56,179 nucleotides of DNA from Lachnospiraceae bacterium (GCA_009774625.1 VSOB01000013.1:1-56179); one strand, 5' to 3'. Positions 31,891 to 40,797 are shown, numbered from the stretch's first letter. Made by a program: numbers and translations. Notes: generated by a model from the sequence alone, not told the origin.

Positions 31891-32174
31891 AGAATAAAAA
31901 GAAACCTGTGAGAAAGAGGAGTAGGCTTACGGATGCCATAACAGAGAGCCGCAGATGGTGGGATTGCGGCATGGGTATGTTTGCTGAATGGGCTTTCGAG
32001 GGCAGTCCGAACGGAATATGCCAAGTAGGCGCTGCCGGGAACCGCACCCGTTATCCACGCGGCATGTATGAAGTACATGAAATGAGTGGGCCTTTTGGGA
32101 AGGTCAATTTGAGTGGTACCGCGATAATGTAAATTAGCGCCTCAAACATAGTTTATATGTTTGAGGCGTTTTTT
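31891..32174 (+). promoter_or_regulatory. T-box riboswitch leader, tryptophan specifier
   Basis: Classical T-box parts in order: stem I with 5' GAAAG and AGTA, AGAGAG at 31943-31948, a distal CCGC/GCGG hairpin, specifier TGG (31989-31991) after GAA and before the pairing CTTTC. The T-box core T-GGTACCGCG follows at 32114-32123. It ends with a terminator CGCCTCAAACATA/TATGTTTGAGGCG plus TTTTTT. The antiterminator would form when uncharged tRNA-Trp binds, switching on the downstream importer. The specifier reading fits the TrpX-type genes that follow. Confidence 0.9.
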
Positions 32175-32290
32175 CATTTCATGGGAAAGCACGCTGTGCG
32201 CACTTTTTCATGCACATGGGCACTCAGAGGAAATCAGAGGTGCGCAGAAAAATTCCTCTGTATCACAGGCAGCAAAGGGAGGACATAATT

Positions 32291-33289
32291 ATGAAAAGAA
32301 AAATCACAGCAATGATAACTGCAGCGGCGGCAGCGCTGGTATTGACAGCCTGTGGGACACAGCCTGAAAAGGGGCGGTATACAATAGGAATTGCGCAGTT
32401 TGCGGAGCATGGTTCTCTGGATAACTGCAGGGAAGGGTTTCTGCAGGGGCTGGCGGAAGCCGGTATTGAGGAAGGAAAGAATCTGACGGTGGTATTTGAC
32501 AATGCACAGGCAGATATGGGAACGGCCAGCACGATTGCAGATTCTTATGTATCACAGAAGGTGGATCTGATCTGTGCCATTGCTACACCTACGGCCATGA
32601 GTGCATACAATTCCTGTATGAATACAGAGATTCCTGTCATCTATACGGCGGTTTCCGATCCGGCGGGCGCGGGCCTGGCAGGGGAGGATGGGAGCAGTGT
32701 GGGGAATATAACAGGCACCAGTGATGCGCTGCCTGTTACGCAGCAGATGGAGATGATCCGACGGATGCTGCCCCAGGCAAAGACCATCGGTATTCTCTAT
32801 ACCACCAGTGAGGCCAATTCTGTCAGCACCATTGCAGAATATAAGGCACATGCGGCGGAATATGGCTTTGAGATTGTGGAAACGGGGATCAATACGATCG
32901 CGGATGTGCCTATGGCGGCGGCAGATATGGCAGCCAAAGTGGACTGCATTACCAATCTGACGGATAATACGGTGGTTTCCGCACTACAGACGGTACTGGA
33001 TGAAGCGGGTAAACAGGGCATTCCCGTGTTTGGTTCTGAGGTGGAGCAGGTGAAAAACGGCTGTGTGGCCTCTATGGGTCTGGATTATGTGGAACTGGGC
33101 AGACAGACCGGTGCGATGGCAGCCAAAGTATTGAAAGGGGAAGCAAAGGCTTCGGAAATGCCTTTTGAGGTGATTTCCCAGGCCAGCCTTTATCTCAATA
33201 CGGCGGCGGCAGACCAGATTGGCCTGACCATTCCGGAAGATATGATAAATGAAGCAGCAGAAAAATTTGAGGAGATTACCGTGGAATAA
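32291..33289 (+). CDS. Tryptophan ABC transporter substrate-binding lipoprotein (TrpX-like)
   Basis: A 332-residue lipoprotein with lipobox L-T-A-C (about Cys18-20) and a type 1 periplasmic-binding fold of the ABC_sub_bind family (I-G-I-A-Q-F-A-E-H, I-G-I-L-Y-T-T-S-E-A-N-S, V-D-C-I-T-N-L-T-D-N-T-V-V). Located behind a tryptophan-specifier T-box and before matching permease and ATPase genes, it fits the TrpXYZ tryptophan importer group. GGGAGG precedes the ATG; an upstream in-frame start overlaps the T-box region and is unlikely. Ligand is inferred from the leader. Confidence 0.88.
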   Translation: MKRKITAMITAAAAALVLTACGTQPEKGRYTIGIAQFAEHGSLDNCREGFLQGLAEAGIEEGKNLTVVFDNAQADMGTASTIADSYVSQKVDLICAIATPTAMSAYNSCMNTEIPVIYTAVSDPAGAGLAGEDGSSVGNITGTSDALPVTQQMEMIRRMLPQAKTIGILYTTSEANSVSTIAEYKAHAAEYGFEIVETGINTIADVPMAAADMAAKVDCITNLTDNTVVSALQTVLDEAGKQGIPVFGSEVEQVKNGCVASMGLDYVELGRQTGAMAAKVLKGEAKASEMPFEVISQASLYLNTAAADQIGLTIPEDMINEAAEKFEEITVE

Positions 33290-33325
33290 GAACGGAGCGC
33301 GGCAATCCGGTGAGGAGAGATAAAG

Positions 33326-34237
33326 TTGGCACTATTACTGAGCGTTTTGGAACAGGGCCTGATCTATGCGATTATGGGGCTCGGTGTGTATATCACATAT
33401 AAAATACTGGATTTCCCTGATCTTACGGTGGATGGCAGCTTCCCGATGGGAGCCGCTATTGCCTGCATCCTGATCAGCAGGGAAGTGCCTTCCATACTGA
33501 CACTTCCGGTCTGTTTTCTGGCAGGGGCTTTTGTGGGGATGCTGACGGGACTGATTCACGTAAAATTAAAGGTAAGGGATCTTTTGTCCGGCATTATCAT
33601 GATGACGGCGTTGTATACGGTGAATCTGCGGATAGCGGGGAAAGCCAATCTTCCCATTTATAATATGCAGACGCTGTTTGACAATGAGGTGGTGAACAGT
33701 CTGCTTGTCTGGCTCCCGGAAAGGTTTCGGACTGTTCTGATTATACTTGTGATCACGGTACTGACCAAGTTGTTACTGGACTGGTATTTGAGCACCAAAT
33801 CCGGTTTTCTGCTGCGGGCAGTGGGAGATAATGACACGATTGTCACTTCTCTCGGCGTGGATAAGGGGCTGGTTAAGATCACAGGGCTCTCCATTGCCAA
33901 TGGTCTGGTAACGGTAAGCGGCGGTCTGTTTGCGCAACAGCAGCGGTTTTTTGATATATCAGTGGGGACGGGTACGGTGGTGATCGGTCTGGCCAGTGTG
34001 ATCATCGGTACCAGTCTGTTCCGGAGAATCACGGTATGGAAGGTGACTACCAGTGTGGTGATCGGCTCACTGGTTTATAAAGGCTGTGTGGCACTGGCCA
34101 TCAGGATGGGGCTGTCCTCCAGTGATCTGAAACTGATTACGGCAGTGCTGTTTCTGGGTATACTAATGCTTGGAATGGAACGAAAAAAGAAGGTGAGAAC
34201 GGATGCTGACATTAGCGAACATAACAAAACATTATAA
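33326..34237 (+). CDS. ABC transporter permease (TrpY-like)
   Basis: A 303-residue membrane permease of the BPD_transp_2 (branched-chain/ribose-type) fold with about eight hydrophobic segments. The start is TTG with GAGGAG 8 bases before it; no nearby ATG fits. G-A-A-I-A-C-I-L and L-R-A-V-G-D-N-D-T-I match the family that pairs with ABC_sub_bind proteins. It overlaps the ATPase start by 35 bases. Confidence 0.88.
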   Translation: MALLLSVLEQGLIYAIMGLGVYITYKILDFPDLTVDGSFPMGAAIACILISREVPSILTLPVCFLAGAFVGMLTGLIHVKLKVRDLLSGIIMMTALYTVNLRIAGKANLPIYNMQTLFDNEVVNSLLVWLPERFRTVLIILVITVLTKLLLDWYLSTKSGFLLRAVGDNDTIVTSLGVDKGLVKITGLSIANGLVTVSGGLFAQQQRFFDISVGTGTVVIGLASVIIGTSLFRRITVWKVTTSVVIGSLVYKGCVALAIRMGLSSSDLKLITAVLFLGILMLGMERKKKVRTDADISEHNKTL

Positions 34238-34976
34238 TCCGGGAAGCGTCAATGAGATGTGCCTGTTCGACGGCTTTGATTTTACTCTGCAGGACGGAGA
34301 ATTTGTCTCGGTGGTGGGGAGCAACGGTTCGGGCAAGACCTCTTTGCTGAATCTGATCTGTGGCAGCATAGAGACGGACGGGGGCAGTATACAGGTAAAC
34401 GGGCAGGACATTACCCGGAAGAAGGCGTATCTGCGTCACCGGAAGATCGGGCGGGTCTATCAGGACCCGTCCAAAGGCACCTGTCCGTCCATGACAATTC
34501 TGGAAAATATGTCCCTGGCAGACAATAAAGGCAGACATTATGGATTGGGAAAAGGAGTCAACAAAGCCCGGACGGAATATTACCGGGAGCTTCTGGCACA
34601 GCTCAATCTGGGGCTGGAGGATAAACTGCATACCCGTGTAGGGGATTTGTCCGGCGGCCAGAGACAGGCGGTGGCGCTTTTGATGTCTACCATGACACCG
34701 ATTGATTTTCTGATTCTGGATGAACATACAGCGGCTCTGGACCCCAAGACAGCGGAAATCATTATGGAGCTGACAGACCGGATCGTCAGAAAAAAGAAAG
34801 TAACCACCATTATGGTAACGCATAACCTGCGCTATGCCCTGGAATATGGAACCAGACTGGTGATGATGCATGAGGGCAATGTGATACTGGATAAGTCCGG
34901 CAGGGAAAAAGAGCAGATGGACACGGAAGAGATCATGGGAATCTTTAACCGGATCAGTGTGGAATGCGGGAACTGA
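34203..34976 (+). CDS. ABC transporter ATP-binding protein (TrpZ-like)
   Basis: A 257-residue ABC ATPase. Walker A is G-S-N-G-S-G-K-T-S, the signature L-S-G-G-Q-R-Q, Walker B L-I-L-D-E-H, and the H-loop M-V-T-H-N. The Walker B glutamate is followed by His (D-E-H-T-A-A-L-D-P), common in this subgroup. Energises tryptophan uptake with the two preceding genes. A strong terminator follows. Confidence 0.92.
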   Translation: MLTLANITKHYNPGSVNEMCLFDGFDFTLQDGEFVSVVGSNGSGKTSLLNLICGSIETDGGSIQVNGQDITRKKAYLRHRKIGRVYQDPSKGTCPSMTILENMSLADNKGRHYGLGKGVNKARTEYYRELLAQLNLGLEDKLHTRVGDLSGGQRQAVALLMSTMTPIDFLILDEHTAALDPKTAEIIMELTDRIVRKKKVTTIMVTHNLRYALEYGTRLVMMHEGNVILDKSGREKEQMDTEEIMGIFNRISVECGN

Positions 34977-34995
34977 AAGCAATCAGTGAGATAAA

Positions 34996-35038
34996 AAACA
35001 GGGAATACACCTGATCCGGGGGTATTCCCTGTTTTTTT
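34996..35038 (+). terminator. Intrinsic terminator of the tryptophan-importer operon
   Basis: AACAGGGAATACA-type arm pairs with GGTATTCCCTGTT, followed by a run of seven T's. Confidence 0.9.
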
Positions 35039-35093
35039 CATGACAAAAGAAAGTTCACGCAACGTGCTTTTTATCGTTGTAAAAGGTGCGAAC

Positions 35094-35480
35094 TCAGCCG
35101 ATCAGTTTATCCACATTCAGGATATGCTCCACCAGCCAGTCTGTCAGGAAGGTGAGGATATCGCTGATGGCTTCATCACTGTTTTCATCCAGAGACTGAA
35201 GATCAAGTCCGTCCAGCTTGGCGATAAAGGCATCATGCTGTACCTTTTGGGTAAACATACCTTTGTAGCCGATCTCTTTCATATAGTTTTCTTCATGAGC
35301 AAAGTGTGACTTGGTATAGTCCCGCAGATCCTCCAGGATTTTGACGATGTGGTCATATTTATCCGGGATAAATTCATTCTGCTGGAGCTGATGGGCTTCT
35401 TCTGCGATTTCGAACAGTCTTTTATGCTCTTCATCCACGAAATCAATGCCGGTTTTATAGTTTTCTTTAAATTCGTACAT
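35094..35480 (-). CDS. Bacteriohemerythrin
   Basis: A 128-residue di-iron oxygen-binding protein. By alignment to the family, ligands are His19 (D-E-E-H-K-R-L-F), His59 and Glu63 (H-F-A-H-E), His82 (Q-H-D-A-F), His119 and Asp124 (H-I-L-N-V-D). The position normally His, four residues before His82, is Gln78. In an anaerobe the protein would sense, carry or detoxify oxygen, or store iron. The ligand change could alter oxygen binding, although I believe this Gln recurs in some clostridial relatives. Confidence 0.88.
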   Translation of the reverse strand: MYEFKENYKTGIDFVDEEHKRLFEIAEEAHQLQQNEFIPDKYDHIVKILEDLRDYTKSHFAHEENYMKEIGYKGMFTQKVQHDAFIAKLDGLDLQSLDENSDEAISDILTFLTDWLVEHILNVDKLIG

Positions 35481-35506
35481 ATGTATGCCTCCTTATGTTT
35501 TATCTG

Positions 35507-35938
35507 TTACCATCTCTGTCTGCATTTTTCTTCACAATATTTGCAGCGGTAAATTTCTTTTTCCGGATCTGTCAGAACGAAAATATGGGGCAGGCCCTGC
35601 TCAATGGAAGTGATGCAGCGGGGATTCTTACATTTTATCACATGTTTGATCTCTTTTGGGAGAGAAAGCTGCCTTTTTTCCACGATTCTGCCGTCCTTGA
35701 TCACATTGACCGTAATGTTGTGATCAATAAAGCCCAGGATATCCAGATTCAATGTATCGATATCACATTCCACCTTCAGGATATCTTTTCTTTCCATTTT
35801 ATTGCTGCGGGCATTTTTGATGATTGCCACAGTGCAGTCCAGTTTGTCCAGTTGTAAATGATGATAAATAGAAAGGCTTTTGCCGGCTTTGATGTGATCC
35901 AGTACAAAGCCTTCTTCGATTTTGCCTACATTTAACAT
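35507..35938 (-). CDS. pyrI: Aspartate carbamoyltransferase regulatory subunit
   Basis: A 143-residue PyrI with the N-terminal nucleotide-binding domain (G-F-V-L-D-H-I-K-A-G-K) and a C-terminal zinc domain with Cys103, Cys108, Cys132 and Cys135. It associates with PyrB and confers allosteric control by CTP and ATP. It follows pyrB closely on the same strand, the usual order. Confidence 0.95.
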   Translation of the reverse strand: MLNVGKIEEGFVLDHIKAGKSLSIYHHLQLDKLDCTVAIIKNARSNKMERKDILKVECDIDTLNLDILGFIDHNITVNVIKDGRIVEKRQLSLPKEIKHVIKCKNPRCITSIEQGLPHIFVLTDPEKEIYRCKYCEEKCRQRW

Positions 35939-35967
35939 GTGCTACCTCCTGTGTTTCGGTGCCGGGT

Positions 35968-36906
35968 CTATGGGTTATATTCCTGCAGCGGTCTGTCTGT
36001 CAGACCCAGCAGTGTACAGATCAGCGCCATACGGACATAGACACCGTACTGGGCCTGTCTGAAGTATACGGCTCTGGGATCCTCGTCCACTTCCACAGCG
36101 ATCTCGTTGACACGGGGAAGAGGGTGCAGAATCAGCATATCCGGGCCTGCCAGCTCCAGTTTTTCCTTATCCAGAATATAGAAGTCTTTTAAGCGGACAT
36201 AGTCTTCTTCGTTGAAGAACCGTTCCCGCTGGACACGGGTCATATAGAGCAGATCCAGTGATCCGATACAGTCCTCCAGACGGATCACTTCTTCATAGCC
36301 GATGCCCTTTTCCCGCAGCATATCAGCCATGTAACTGGGAATCCGCAGCTCTTCCGGAGATATGAAGAGAAAGCGGATGTTTTCATAACGGGTCAGTGCA
36401 TGGATGAGGGAGTGGACGGTACGCCCGAATTTCAGATCGCCGCACAGACCGATGGTAAGGCCGGACAGCCGGCCTTTCAGACTGCGGATGGTCAAAAGAT
36501 CGGTCAGGGTCTGCGTGGGATGCTGATGCCCGCCGTCGCCTGCATTGATCACCGGGATGGAGGAACGGGTCGCCGCAACCATAGGCGCCCCCTCTTTGGG
36601 ATGACGCATGGCACAAATGTCCGCATAGCAGGAGATGACCCGGATGGTGTCGGAAACACTTTCTCCTTTGGAAGCGGAAGAGGAACCCGCGTCGGAAAAC
36701 CCAAGTATCTGACCGCCCAGATTCAGCATGGCGGCTTCAAAGCTGAGGCGTGTCCGGGTGCTCGGCTCATAAAAGCAGGTTGCCAGCTTTTTGCCTTCAC
36801 AAATATGGGCGTAACGGTCCATATGCTGTTCCATATCATTGGCCAGGGCAAAGAGCTGTTCCAGCTCTCCGGTTGTAAAATCCAGCGGACTCATAAGATG
36901 TCTCAT
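35968..36906 (-). CDS. pyrB: Aspartate carbamoyltransferase catalytic subunit
   Basis: Makes N-carbamoyl-L-aspartate in pyrimidine synthesis. The 312 residues show the carbamoyl-phosphate site S-T-R-T-R (49-53), Lys80 in the mobile loop (S-K-G-E-S), H-P-T-Q (129-132) and H-P-L-P-R near the C-terminus. AAAGGAG precedes the ATG. No PyrR-binding leader is apparent, but a terminator-like hairpin lies just upstream. Confidence 0.96.
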   Translation of the reverse strand: MRHLMSPLDFTTGELEQLFALANDMEQHMDRYAHICEGKKLATCFYEPSTRTRLSFEAAMLNLGGQILGFSDAGSSSASKGESVSDTIRVISCYADICAMRHPKEGAPMVAATRSSIPVINAGDGGHQHPTQTLTDLLTIRSLKGRLSGLTIGLCGDLKFGRTVHSLIHALTRYENIRFLFISPEELRIPSYMADMLREKGIGYEEVIRLEDCIGSLDLLYMTRVQRERFFNEEDYVRLKDFYILDKEKLELAGPDMLILHPLPRVNEIAVEVDEDPRAVYFRQAQYGVYVRMALICTLLGLTDRPLQEYNP

Positions 36907-36947
36907 GGTTAATTCTCCTTTTTTATTTCAGACTGAATGACTATGCG

Positions 36948-36981
36948 CAAAAAAATCGAAGGAATCAAGTCCCTCCGATTC
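36948..36981 (-). terminator. Terminator after the nitroreductase, possible pyrB attenuator
   Basis: Read on the minus strand: AATCGGAGG/CCTTCGATT followed by TTTTTTT. It lies 6 bases beyond the nitroreductase stop and about 40 bases before the pyrB start. It may simply end the upstream gene, or regulate read-through into pyrBI. Confidence 0.75.
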
Positions 36982-36987
36982 TATGTA

Positions 36988-37530
36988 TTATGCCTGGTAA
37001 GAAACCAGTTCTGTCACCGGCTTTCTTCTGGGAGCTGTGGGAGCTTCATCCGGATATCCGATCGGAATCAGGGCAACCAGTTCCCTGTCATCAGGGATCG
37101 ACAACAAAGCGGAAACGGCATCTCCGTCAAAGATTCCCACAATAACGGAACCGATCCCCTGCTCATAGGCAGCCAGACAAAAAGCCTCAGAAGCCACGCC
37201 TGCATCGTACATCTGCCATGTGTCGCCCCGCGGTGTGGTAAAAGAACCATCTCTTTCATAGCCGCATCTGTTTTTGATGACAGTAACAGCGATCAACATG
37301 GGAGCATTTTGAATGATGGTTCCGTTGTTGGGAAACATGGATGTGCATTCACTGCCGATTTTATCCTTGAGCGCACCTTCCACCGCAATATAGCGGACGA
37401 TCTGGGTGTGCTTCCAACTGGGAGCATAGGATGCGGTTTCAATGATATCTTCCAGCACCTGATGGTCGATTAAGGTATCCTTGAATTTGCGGATGCTTCT
37501 ACGGCCTTTGATACATTCTTTTGCAGTCAC
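36988..37530 (-). CDS. Nitroreductase family protein
   Basis: A 180-residue FMN-dependent oxidoreductase: G-R-R-S-I-R-K-F at the N-terminus contacts FMN phosphate; E-A-F-C-L-A-A-Y-E-Q-G-I-G-S and I-P-I-G-Y-P-D-E complete the fold. Start is GTG with GGAGG 6 bases upstream; the predicted promoter begins transcription close upstream, which excludes the much longer upstream start. Substrate unknown. Confidence 0.9.
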   Translation of the reverse strand: MTAKECIKGRRSIRKFKDTLIDHQVLEDIIETASYAPSWKHTQIVRYIAVEGALKDKIGSECTSMFPNNGTIIQNAPMLIAVTVIKNRCGYERDGSFTTPRGDTWQMYDAGVASEAFCLAAYEQGIGSVIVGIFDGDAVSALLSIPDDRELVALIPIGYPDEAPTAPRRKPVTELVSYQA

Positions 37531-37564
37531 ACTGAATCCTCCTTTTCTTTTTTTCACTGTTTTC

Positions 37565-37593
37565 ATGATATCATATACCCCCTTTTCTTTCAA
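37565..37593 (-). promoter_or_regulatory. Promoter of the nitroreductase gene
   Basis: On the minus strand TTGAAA, 17 bases, TATCAT. The start site would be near 37558, leaving a 28-base leader with GGAGG. It lies back to back with the MATE promoter. Confidence 0.6.
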
Positions 37594-37601
37594 TGAAAAT
37601 C

Positions 37602-37610
37602 TGTTATAAT
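37602..37610 (+). promoter_or_regulatory. Extended -10 promoter of the MATE gene
   Basis: TGTTATAAT is an extended -10 (TGnTATAAT) about 45 bases before the ATG; the -35 region is poor and overlaps the divergent nitroreductase -35. Confidence 0.5.
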
Positions 37611-37654
37611 ATGTTATTGATGCCAAAGGGAAGTGGTATACAGGAGGTAAGTGC

Positions 37655-38995
37655 ATGGAACTGGATATGACAAAGGGAAAGCCTTTTAAGCTGATTATGA
37701 AATTCATCGTTCCTCTTGTGATCGGGAATCTGTTTCAGCAGATGTACAATATGGTGGATACGATTATTGTAGGGCAGTTTGTGGGTGTGAAAGCGCTGGC
37801 GGCTGTGGGTGCAACGGGAACGATTATGTTTTTGATACTGGGCTTTATGCAGGGGCTGACCACCGGCTTTACGGTGCTGGTTTCCCAGCGTTTCGGGGCC
37901 GGTGATACGGAAGGGATGAAAAAGAGCGTGGGTGCGGCCATGCTGTTGTCCGTGGCGTTTACGGTGCTGATGACGCTGGGCAGCACAGCAGGGATGGACG
38001 GCCTGCTGCGTCTGATGCAGACACCGGAGGATATATTTGATATGTCCAGAAGCTATATTATCATTATCTGCATGGGTATGGGCTGTACCGTGCTTTACAA
38101 TCTGATGGCCAGCATCCTGCGTGCAGTGGGCAACAGCAGGATACCGCTTTATTTCCTGATTCTTTCTGCCGGGGCCAATATTGTACTGGATCTTGTGTTT
38201 ATCATCAATTTTCATATGGGTGTGGCAGGAGCGGCCTGGGCCACGGTGATCTCTCAGGGCCTGTCGGGGATACTCTGCGTCTTATATGTCTGGAAGCGGG
38301 TGGAGATGCTCCGGCTGGAGCGGCGGCATTTTGATCCGGATGTGCATTTGATGAAAGTGCAGCTTTCCATCGCTCTGCCGATGGCATTTCAGTTTTCCAT
38401 TACGGCCGTAGGGACGATTATGGTACAGGCAGCCCTGAATATGCTGGGTTCTCTGGCGGTGGCGGCTTATACGGCGGCCTCCAAAGTGGAACAGTTGGTC
38501 ACACAGCCGTTTCTGGCGATGGGTATGACAATGGCCACCTATGCGGGACAGAACAGAGGCGTCAATGCCTATGACCGGATCCGGCAGGGCGCCCGGTGGG
38601 CTCTGATGATTTCCACTGTTTATGCGGTCACTGTGTTCGGGGTGATTATGGTGACCAGACATGGGCTGATCGGACTGTTTGTTTCGGAGAATCTGGCACA
38701 GATTGAACAGTATGCCACAGTATATCTGTTTATGTGCGGCAGTTGTTTTACGCCGCTGGGAATGATTTTTATTTACCGTAATATCCTACAGGGCTGCGGC
38801 TTTGCACTCATACCGACTCTGGGCGGTATGGTGGAGCTGGTGAGCCGGGCCGTGGTTGCGATCATCGCTGCCCATTCCGGGAATTTTGCAGGGGTGTGTA
38901 TGGCGAATATGAGTGCATGGGTGTCAGCAGGGATTTTTCTCTGGATTTCTTACTGCATTTTATTTCGGAAAATTGTCAGGCAGGGACATTTTTGA
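37655..38995 (+). CDS. MATE family efflux transporter
   Basis: A 446-residue multidrug/toxic-compound exporter with 12 predicted membrane segments in two similar halves. The N-terminal half contains P-L-V-I-G-N-L-F-Q-Q-M-Y-N-M-V-D-T and the second half P-M-A-F-Q-F-S-I-T-A-V-G, the family's repeated motifs. AGGAGG precedes the ATG. Probably Na+ or H+ driven; substrate unknown. Divergent from the nitroreductase with a shared promoter region. Confidence 0.93.
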   Translation: MELDMTKGKPFKLIMKFIVPLVIGNLFQQMYNMVDTIIVGQFVGVKALAAVGATGTIMFLILGFMQGLTTGFTVLVSQRFGAGDTEGMKKSVGAAMLLSVAFTVLMTLGSTAGMDGLLRLMQTPEDIFDMSRSYIIIICMGMGCTVLYNLMASILRAVGNSRIPLYFLILSAGANIVLDLVFIINFHMGVAGAAWATVISQGLSGILCVLYVWKRVEMLRLERRHFDPDVHLMKVQLSIALPMAFQFSITAVGTIMVQAALNMLGSLAVAAYTAASKVEQLVTQPFLAMGMTMATYAGQNRGVNAYDRIRQGARWALMISTVYAVTVFGVIMVTRHGLIGLFVSENLAQIEQYATVYLFMCGSCFTPLGMIFIYRNILQGCGFALIPTLGGMVELVSRAVVAIIAAHSGNFAGVCMANMSAWVSAGIFLWISYCILFRKIVRQGHF

Positions 38996-39001
38996 GCCGG
39001 G

Positions 39002-39406
39002 TCATTTCCGGGCCGGGTCACGCAGGGCCAGCCGTTCAAATATAAGGCCGGTCAGAAACCAGAGCGGTGCATAGTCCAGCCGGATCAGTTTCTTAATATG
39101 AAAGCGGGAGCGTTCATAATTCCAGGGGCACAGGTCTTTTTTTGAGAGTATGGTTCCGGCGGTAAATTCGGCGGAAAAGATGCAGAGCATATAGATCAGA
39201 CCCCGGAATGGAAGCGGGGCATGCCGGATCAGGAGGTAAACCGGTCTGAGAAACGCTGCCATGCCATAGATCAGGAACATAAAAACAGAGGTGTTTCCCA
39301 TCCCTGTTTTTTCCCGTCTCCGAAAGGACTGCAGTGCGGTAAACAATATTTCCAGGCACCAGCCGAGGATGCCGCAGCGGAGAAAGGTAGCAATCAATTT
39401 TTTCAT
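39002..39406 (-). CDS. Small integral membrane protein
   Basis: A 134-residue protein with three to four hydrophobic segments and G-I-L-G-W-C-L-E-I-L near the N-terminus. This recalls the G-W-C-F-E-S signature of the PF06541-like protein encoded at the end of the hem/cob operon. S-V-F-M-F-L-I-Y-G-M-A and S-A-E-F-T-A-G are also family-like. Function unknown. It converges on the MATE gene, with only 6 bases between stops. Confidence 0.65.
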   Translation of the reverse strand: MKKLIATFLRCGILGWCLEILFTALQSFRRREKTGMGNTSVFMFLIYGMAAFLRPVYLLIRHAPLPFRGLIYMLCIFSAEFTAGTILSKKDLCPWNYERSRFHIKKLIRLDYAPLWFLTGLIFERLALRDPARK

Positions 39407-39459
39407 GGTAACAGTATTTCCCTTTTCTGGAAAACTATTCCTTTTGTAAAGGAGCTTTT

Positions 39460-40797
39460 ATGTGGAATGAAACGATAGAAAAATATGAACAGGCGCTGGC
39501 GTATATGGAGCAGGTGAAGGGCCGGGGCATCGTGCTGGGGCTGGATTCCATGCGGAGGCTGGCAGAACGGCTGGAAAATCCGCAGGATACGCTGCAGTTT
39601 GTCCATATTGCGGGCACCAATGGGAAAGGGTCTGTGCTGGGCTTTGTTTCCACGATATTGAAATGCGCCGGCTATCGGACCGGCCGATACAGTTCCCCTG
39701 CGGTTTTTTCCCGTCTGGAACAGATACAGGTGAACGGAAGAGCCATTTCCAGAGCGGATTATGTAAGAGGGATGGAGGCGGTGCGGCAGGCGGCGGAGGC
39801 GCTGGAAGAGGAAGGACATCCCTATCCCACGCCCTTCGAGGTGGAAACAGCGCTGGCATTCTGGTATTTCAGGGAAAAGCAGTGTGAGATCGCCGTGCTG
39901 GAGGCCGGTATGGGCGGACTTTTGGATGCCACCAATATCGTCCGGACCACAGCGGCGGCCGTGCTGACACCCATTGGAATGGATCATATGGGGATGCTGG
40001 GCGGGACTTTGGAAGAGATTGCCCGGCAGAAGGCCGGTATTATAAAAAACGAATGTTATGTCATATGCGGAAGGCAGGAGCCGCAGGCGCTGGAGGCAGT
40101 GGAAGCGGTCTGCGGGGAGCGGAGCGCAAAGCTGCGTAAGGCAGATACGGCAAAGGGGATACGATACGGCATAGAACGGCAGTACTTTTCCTATAGAGGC
40201 TGTCAGAGGCTTGTGATATCGCTGGCCGGCCGGTATCAGATTGAAAATGCCGTACTGGCGGCGGAAACGATCCGGGCGCTGGGAGAGTGTGGATTTCCGG
40301 TTTCGGAAGCCATGCTTCGGAAGGGGCTTTTGGAAACCCGGTGGCCAGGACGGTTTACGGTTCTTGCAAAACGGCCTTATTTTATCATAGACGGAGCACA
40401 CAATCAGGATGCGGCGCAAAAATTAAGAGAATCTGTCATATTCTATTTTACAAATAAAAAGATAATTACTATAATGGGGGTAATGAAAGATAAAGAATAT
40501 GAGAAGATCGCAGAGCTGACGGCAGATCTGGCGGCTCAGGTGATCACTGTGGCCGCACCGGGAAGCGGACGGGCTTTGCCTGCATATGAGCTTGCGGGTG
40601 TTGTGAGAAACTACAATCCCAATGTGACAGCGGCAGACAGTATCCAGGAGGCGGTGGAAATGAGCTATCTTCTGGCGGACAAAGACAGTGTGATACTGGC
40701 GTTCGGCTCATTGTCTTATCTGGGAGAGGTGTCCGGGATTGTGGCAGACAGAGACAAAATCAGGAGAGATACACATGGTAGATCAAAACAAGATTGA
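39460..40797 (+). CDS. folC: Folylpolyglutamate synthase / dihydrofolate synthase
   Basis: A 445-residue Mur-ligase-type enzyme that adds glutamate to dihydropteroate or folates. The P-loop is G-T-N-G-K-G-S (52-58); the E-A-G-M-G-G-L-L-D-A-T-N loop, T-P-I-G-M-D-H-M and D-G-A-H-N-Q-D-A are intact. AAAGGAG lies 7 bases before the ATG. First gene of a folate operon; its end overlaps folE by 23 bases. Confidence 0.94.
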   Translation: MWNETIEKYEQALAYMEQVKGRGIVLGLDSMRRLAERLENPQDTLQFVHIAGTNGKGSVLGFVSTILKCAGYRTGRYSSPAVFSRLEQIQVNGRAISRADYVRGMEAVRQAAEALEEEGHPYPTPFEVETALAFWYFREKQCEIAVLEAGMGGLLDATNIVRTTAAAVLTPIGMDHMGMLGGTLEEIARQKAGIIKNECYVICGRQEPQALEAVEAVCGERSAKLRKADTAKGIRYGIERQYFSYRGCQRLVISLAGRYQIENAVLAAETIRALGECGFPVSEAMLRKGLLETRWPGRFTVLAKRPYFIIDGAHNQDAAQKLRESVIFYFTNKKIITIMGVMKDKEYEKIAELTADLAAQVITVAAPGSGRALPAYELAGVVRNYNPNVTAADSIQEAVEMSYLLADKDSVILAFGSLSYLGEVSGIVADRDKIRRDTHGRSKQD

